NCBI RefSeq assembly: GCF_004135645.1
Contig: NZ_SDPW01000001.1
Coordinates: 186,001-250,000 of the forward strand
Direction: 5' to 3'
Length of the DNA stretch: 64,000 bases
DNA from: Senegalimassilia faecalis
Lineage (GTDB): Bacteria > Actinomycetota > Coriobacteriia > Coriobacteriales > Eggerthellaceae
In this document: positions 59,780 through 64,000 of the stretch, in pieces
Layout of the letters: each line of letters begins with the position of its first letter
Position numbering within the stretch: the first letter of the stretch is position 1
Notes under the pieces: model-generated
The model's input: the letters and a program-made list of their open reading frames with translations, nothing else
Databases searched by the model: none
Told to the model about the DNA's origin: nothing
Translations under genes and position numbers: made by a program

Positions 59780-60265
59780 ATGTCGAAAGAAAAGGAGCAT
59801 AAGACCAACGCCGTGCGCGAGATGGAGGCGGCGCGCGCTGATTTCACGGTTCGCTATTTCGAGTGCCCTGAGGCGCTGTCCGGCATGGAAGTGGCCGCCA
59901 CGCTGGGGCAAGACCCCGATTGCGTGTTCAAAACGCTGGTGACGCAGGCGAAATCGGGGCAGCACTACGTGTTCATGGTTCCCGTTGCCTGCGAGCTTGA
60001 CCTGAAGAAGGCCGCGCAAGCCGCCGGGGAAAAGGCCATCACAATGATCAAGTCGCGCGAACTGCTGCCGCTGACCGGCTACATCCACGGCGGGTGCAGC
60101 CCCGTGGGCATGAAGAAGCTGTTCCCCACGTTCATCGACGAGACGGCCGAGCTGTACGACCGCATCATGTTCTCCGGCGGGCGCATCGGATGCCAGATAG
60201 AGACCCCGCTGCCGGAGCTGCAGCGCGTAGTACCCGTGAAGTGCGCCGACATCACTGTGGTGTAG
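59780..60265 (+). CDS. ybaK: YbaK/EbsC-type Cys-tRNA deacylase
   Basis: A 161-residue editing enzyme in the YbaK group, which hydrolyses mischarged Cys-tRNA(Pro). Typical elements are GQDPDCVFKTLVTQ, YVFMVPVACELDLKKAA, GYIHGGCSPVGMKKLFPTFI and SGGRIGCQIETPLPELQ. AAAAGGAGC lies 7 bases before ATG 59780. It is divergent from murI. A tRNA-Pro gene is 1.6 kb away, which is probably coincidence. Confidence 0.92.
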   Translation: MSKEKEHKTNAVREMEAARADFTVRYFECPEALSGMEVAATLGQDPDCVFKTLVTQAKSGQHYVFMVPVACELDLKKAAQAAGEKAITMIKSRELLPLTGYIHGGCSPVGMKKLFPTFIDETAELYDRIMFSGGRIGCQIETPLPELQRVVPVKCADITVV

Positions 60266-60292
60266 CACCGTGCGCCAAAGCGACCGCAACGA

Positions 60293-60330
60293 AAAGGCGG
60301 CTTCGTCCAAACAGGGACGAAGCCGCCTTT
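60293..60330. terminator. Bidirectional terminator between ybaK and the L,D-transpeptidase
   Basis: A perfect 16-base stem (AAAGGCGGCTTCGTCC and its complement) with a 6-base loop between convergent genes. A/T runs on both sides. Confidence 0.88.
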
Positions 60331-60364
60331 GCTTTTCCACACAGGGAAGCTGAAGCCGCAGCGC

Positions 60365-61978
60365 CTATCGGTGCACAACCACCACATCCGCGAGCTGCAC
60401 AAGGTCGTACAGCTCGGCAGCCTTGTCGCTTGGCAGATTCACGCACCCGTGGCTGCCATACCCGTTGGCGTAGGCCTCGGGATCTTCGAACGCCGAATCG
60501 GGCTGCCACCATGCATCGTGCAGACCAACGGTGTTGCCCACGAACGGCATCCAATACTTCACGACCGTATCCTTGTACGTAACGCCATCGTCTTGCAGCG
60601 TGTGCAGCGTTTCGTCGGTTTTCTTCAGGTTGATGACGTACACACCTTCGGGCGTGGACTTCTTCTCATCGGGAATGCCGGTGACCACGCCGCTTTCCCA
60701 CACCACTTTGCCGGAATCGTCATACATATAGGCGTGCTGTTCGGTAAGGTCGACATCAATGTAACGGTTGCCCCAGTCGCGCCCGCCTACGCCGTTGTAT
60801 ACTTCGCAGCTGCGCACATAGGGCACCTCGACCGTTTCCACCAAGCCGTTGTCTACCCCGTCGGTGACCAGGTCCATCAAGCCATCGTGGTCGATTTCCC
60901 AACCGTACGTGCCGCCCGACACCGTGCAAACCTTCCCGTCAACGCGCGTGTACGTGCGCGTCGAGCCCACCGTGTCGCACTGATTACCCAGCTCATCGAT
61001 CCACGACGTCATGGCATCGCGGTCAAGCGTGGCGTCAAGGTTCTCGTCGAGCACGATCCACTGCGAGATAAGCGTTGCGTTCACTTCGGCCGCCACCGAT
61101 TTCGCCATGGTCAGCGTGATGTCGGCGCCGATCATGGTGTTCGCCTTGTCGGCCGCCTGCTGCAGGCGCGGGTCGCTTGACAGCACCGTAGGCTGCAGCA
61201 AGTCGCTATTCGTAAGCGTAACCTTCGGCGTAAGATCGACAAGCGCGGCGTCGGCCGCAGCGATGACCTTAGCGGAGTCGATAGCCGTGCCAACCGACTC
61301 TTTCGACACCGCGAATTTGCCGAGCTTCGCATCGAAGGAAACTGCAGCGTCGACCGGCTGTTTCGCCGTTGCGTTAAAGGCGTCGACCGCCTGGGTGACC
61401 ACTTGCTCTAAGCCGGCATCGTTATAGCTGCTGACCATTGACGCCGTGGCATCGTGCGCGCGCGTGAGTTCAACAGGCCACAGCCATTCGTTCGTTTGCG
61501 ACAGCGCGTCTTCGACAACCTCGTCGGCATCGAACGCGATGCCAGCATCCTTCGCGGACACCGTCAGCGAGAAACCGTCGCCCTTGATGCTAAGCTCGTA
61601 GTCTTTCACCTTGCTGGTAAGCGCGCTTTTCGCCTCGGCGGAAGACATGAGCGAGGTATCAAGGTTACCGATAACGCTGTTCGGCATGAAATGGCAGCCG
61701 AAAAACAGCGCGACGCCGCAATACGCGATGGCAAGCAGCGCTATGACAACGCCGAACGTGATGCCAAGCACGCGCCCCACCTTCTTCTTGGGACGACCGT
61801 TGCCGACAGGCGGCATAGAGACGCCCGAGGCGCCGAGATGGCTATACTGAGCCGCGCCGGCACCACGCTGAGCACGCGGCTGCTGCGGCACGAAACCAGA
61901 CTTGCCATCAGGGAAAATGGGAGGGATGTTTTCAGCGGCCACGTGGCGGCCGTGGGATGCTTCGTTTTCGTTCTTCAT
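60365..61978 (-). CDS. L,D-transpeptidase with peptidoglycan-binding domains
   Basis: A 537-residue cell-wall enzyme. A 65-residue cytoplasmic Pro/Gly-rich start precedes one membrane span (VLGITFGVVIALLAIAYCGV, about 70-89). Two tandem domains of about 120 residues follow (KSALTSKVKDYELSIKGDGF; SWIDELGNQCDTVGSTRTYT) that resemble the PG-binding_4 family. The YkuD catalytic domain has VGLHDAWW and SHGCVNLP with Cys512. It makes 3-3 cross-links or attaches proteins to peptidoglycan. The start has no strong ribosome site (AAAGAGAC). It ends 34 bases from the terminator. Confidence 0.92.
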   Translation of the reverse strand: MKNENEASHGRHVAAENIPPIFPDGKSGFVPQQPRAQRGAGAAQYSHLGASGVSMPPVGNGRPKKKVGRVLGITFGVVIALLAIAYCGVALFFGCHFMPNSVIGNLDTSLMSSAEAKSALTSKVKDYELSIKGDGFSLTVSAKDAGIAFDADEVVEDALSQTNEWLWPVELTRAHDATASMVSSYNDAGLEQVVTQAVDAFNATAKQPVDAAVSFDAKLGKFAVSKESVGTAIDSAKVIAAADAALVDLTPKVTLTNSDLLQPTVLSSDPRLQQAADKANTMIGADITLTMAKSVAAEVNATLISQWIVLDENLDATLDRDAMTSWIDELGNQCDTVGSTRTYTRVDGKVCTVSGGTYGWEIDHDGLMDLVTDGVDNGLVETVEVPYVRSCEVYNGVGGRDWGNRYIDVDLTEQHAYMYDDSGKVVWESGVVTGIPDEKKSTPEGVYVINLKKTDETLHTLQDDGVTYKDTVVKYWMPFVGNTVGLHDAWWQPDSAFEDPEAYANGYGSHGCVNLPSDKAAELYDLVQLADVVVVHR

Positions 61979-62052
61979 ATCAGTCTCTTTGCATAGGATG
62001 CACTTGTGTTATTGTACCAACCCTGCTGCGCTCTTGCGACGGATAGAACGGT

Positions 62053-64000
62053 TTATCCGTGAAAACCCACGAGCTTGGCGATAGCCGGCAGCAGTTTTGC
62101 GACATCAATGGGCTTCGCGAAGTGCGCGTTCATGCCGGCGTCAAGGCTTGCCTGCACGTCGTCGTGGAACGCGTTTGCCGACATGGCGCAGATAGGGACC
62201 GTTTTCGCGTCAGGGTGGTCAAGCGCGCGGATGGCGCGCGTGGCCTCCAGGCCGTTTTTGCGCGGCATCATGATATCCATGAACACGATATCGAACGCGC
62301 CGGTGCTTGAAGCGGCGAAGATGTCGACCGCCTCCTGCCCGTCCCACGCCCGCGTCACGCGTGCGCCCAGGTCAACAAGCAGGCATTCGGCTATCTCCAT
62401 GTTCATCTCGTTGTCTTCCACCAGCAACACGTTGGCGCCGCGCAACGAGTCGGGCACGTTGCCGACATCGGAGCGGTCGATGCGGCAGGCCGTGTCGATG
62501 GCAAACGACAGCGTCACGCGAAACGTGGTGCCCTGCCCTTTCGCCGACGTCCAGGAGATGGTGCCGCCCATGGCCTCGACGAGCTTCTTCACGATGGACA
62601 GGCCCGTGCCGCTGCCTTCGTACACGGTGCGTGCGCCGGGCGCTTCTTGCGCGAACGGCTCGAACATGTGCTGCTGGAACTCCTCGCCCATGCCGATGCC
62701 ATCGTCGCTGCACGAAAACTCGTATGTTGCCTTCCCCTGCGATGCGCCCTTGAACTGTATCGAAAGCTGCACGGAACCCTTCGGCTTGCCGTATTTCACC
62801 GCATTGCCCACCAGGTTCATAAGAACCTGCCCCACGTGGCGGGGGCTGCCAAGCAAATAGGCGCAGTACGCGTCGTCCACGTGCGCGATGCGGCATGTTA
62901 TGCCCTTCGCGTCGGCCTGCGGCTGGATGACTGCCTTAACCTTGTTGAGCACGTCGTTCAGGTCAAGGCAACGGTGCTCAAGCGCCACTTCGCTGCCTTC
63001 AAGTTTCGCCATGTCAAGCACGCTGTCAACAAGCGATGTAAGCGTATCGAGTGAAACGAGCGCCTGTTCCCGGCAATGCTGTTGCAGCGCGGCGTCTTGC
63101 GGATGTGCGGCCGCAAGCTGCACATAGCCTTTAGCGCCGTTGATGGGCGTGCGCACGTCGTGGCTGATACGGCGCAGAAACTCGCTTTTCGCGTTGTTCG
63201 CGATCTTCGCGGCGCGCGCCTCTTCCAAGATACGCTCCTGGTAATCGGCCTCGCGCTTCTTTTCCTGATCGACGTCCTGCAAAAGCGCCAACACGCGCGC
63301 GGGCTGGCCTTCGGCGTCGTAATCGACGACGGTAACCGTCACGCGGCACCAGCGGTTTGCGCCGCCGTGCGTGGCCACGTAGTCGGTGTAGAAGCTTTTG
63401 CGCACAGCGCTAGTGTTGCGCTTGCTAAGGTTTTCCCTGATGAACTGGGCCGACATGCGTTTATCAAGCACGCGCCGGTACTCGGGAAGCACCATGGTGC
63501 CCAAGAACAGCTTCTTCAGCTCCGTGTACTCGCCCTCCTGCGACACGGCGTCTTCCAACCACGGCGCAAGGTAAATGGTTTGGTAGCGGCTTTCGGCCAA
63601 ATCGACGCGGAACAGCGTGAAGTAAACGGACTCGAGCGATTTCAGCATCTCGACGGTATGCGTAAGATCGCGGTTGGCATCTTCGAGCTTTTCCTGGTTG
63701 CGATACAGCGCGCGGGCGCGCACGAAGAAGAACACGAGGCACAGCAGCAGGTACGCCACCGCCACGATGCCGGCCACGATAAGCGCAACCACGTAGATGG
63801 CCGACATGGGGTAATACACGTACAACTCATAGCTGGCCGCTTCGCTGCGATAGCCCCAGCCCATGCCCATGTCCATGCGGACCGGATGCAGGTGCGCGTC
63901 ATTGGGAGCCGCCGATATGCCCGAAAGCAGCGTGTCGTCGGCCACGTCAAGGTCGCGCAAGGCATCGTTGCTTGACGCACGAACATGCCCGTCTTCGGCG
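62053..64000 (-). CDS. Hybrid sensor histidine kinase/response regulator (5' end outside)
   Basis: The frame is open to the right edge, so the N-terminus is missing; at least 649 residues are visible. Order: the end of an extracytoplasmic sensor, one membrane span (MSAIYVVALIVAGIVAVAYL), a short coiled coil, a PAS-like domain (SVYFTLFRVDLAESRYQTIY to LLQDVDQEKKREADYQER), and HisKA with ISHDVRTPINGAKGYVQLAA. The ATPase domain (NLVGNAVKYG, CSDDGIGMG, GSGTGLSIVKKLVEAMGG) and a C-terminal receiver (VLLVEDNEMNMEIAE; phospho-acceptor in DIVFMDIMMPRKNG) follow. No separate regulator is adjacent. Signal and output are unknown. Confidence 0.9.
   Translation of the reverse strand, partial: AEDGHVRASSNDALRDLDVADDTLLSGISAAPNDAHLHPVRMDMGMGWGYRSEAASYELYVYYPMSAIYVVALIVAGIVAVAYLLLCLVFFFVRARALYRNQEKLEDANRDLTHTVEMLKSLESVYFTLFRVDLAESRYQTIYLAPWLEDAVSQEGEYTELKKLFLGTMVLPEYRRVLDKRMSAQFIRENLSKRNTSAVRKSFYTDYVATHGGANRWCRVTVTVVDYDAEGQPARVLALLQDVDQEKKREADYQERILEEARAAKIANNAKSEFLRRISHDVRTPINGAKGYVQLAAAHPQDAALQQHCREQALVSLDTLTSLVDSVLDMAKLEGSEVALEHRCLDLNDVLNKVKAVIQPQADAKGITCRIAHVDDAYCAYLLGSPRHVGQVLMNLVGNAVKYGKPKGSVQLSIQFKGASQGKATYEFSCSDDGIGMGEEFQQHMFEPFAQEAPGARTVYEGSGTGLSIVKKLVEAMGGTISWTSAKGQGTTFRVTLSFAIDTACRIDRSDVGNVPDSLRGANVLLVEDNEMNMEIAECLLVDLGARVTRAWDGQEAVDIFAASSTGAFDIVFMDIMMPRKNGLEATRAIRALDHPDAKTVPICAMSANAFHDDVQASLDAGMNAHFAKPIDVAKLLPAIAKLVGFHG

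Overview
The window is one 64 kb piece of a high-GC chromosome that reads as an actinobacterium of the class Coriobacteriia, most likely family Eggerthellaceae. This is an inference from protein sequence style, the arginine deiminase operon, the SelB/tRNA-Sec pair and codon use; no rRNA marker is present. It is almost entirely core chromosome. I see no prophage, transposase gene, CRISPR array or complete integrated element. About 50 protein genes, 8 tRNA genes, one metal riboswitch, one candidate structured RNA and many clear intrinsic terminators can be supported.

Layout. 0-3 kb: the 3' end of selB, tRNA-Sec, a membrane Ser/Thr kinase paired with a DNA-binding protein, and an Ltp-type surface protein. 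3-9 kb (minus strand): dnaG, def, fmt and rsmB, with rsmB carrying unusual RGG and Ala/Glu extensions. 9-17 kb: a dGTPase-like HD hydrolase, a YfcE-type phosphodiesterase, a fused CydDC-like ABC exporter, coaX and brnQ. 17-26 kb: a glycosyltransferase, pta and ackA facing each other, xseAB with a zinc membrane protease, ribonuclease D, and a diacylglycerol-kinase family enzyme. 26-28.5 kb: a TerC-family transporter under a yybP-ykoY-type (Mn2+) riboswitch and two small plus-strand genes. 28.6-42 kb: a long minus-strand run tig, clpP, clpX, valS, rplS, rnhB, yraN, comM, dprA, trmFO, xerC. 42-46.3 kb: an SstT-like symporter, a NYN/OST-HTH RNA-binding protein, and tRNA-Leu, two tRNA-Lys and tRNA-His. 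46.3-49.1 kb: an ABC permease and a histidine kinase, both lacking their 5' ends, meeting head to head. 49-57 kb: a Na+/H+ antiporter, argS, a hairpin-rich candidate ncRNA, and the arginine deiminase genes arcA, arcB, arcC. 57-64 kb: an AT-rich arc control region, tRNA-Arg, tRNA-Gly and tRNA-Pro, rdgB, murI, ybaK, an L,D-transpeptidase, and a hybrid histidine kinase running off the end.

How the genes work together. Pta and AckA give acetate-linked ATP. ArcA, ArcB and ArcC turn arginine into ornithine, ammonia, CO2 and ATP, consistent with an anaerobic, amino-acid-using lifestyle; no ArcD antiporter is nearby. Def, Fmt, RsmB, ValS, ArgS, RplS, TrmFO and YbaK serve translation. Tig, ClpP and ClpX form a protein quality-control block. 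DprA, ComM, YraN, XerC, XseAB and RnhB concern DNA uptake, recombination or repair.

The items most worth following up are the rsmB extensions, the head-to-head truncated two-component/ABC remnant at about 48.01 kb, the multi-hairpin RNA candidate at 53.3-53.5 kb, the NYN/OST-HTH protein, the broken tRNA-Lys 3' copy at 45.78 kb, and the kinase/HTH pair with a palindrome at its start codon. None can be proven to be a new system from this sequence alone.
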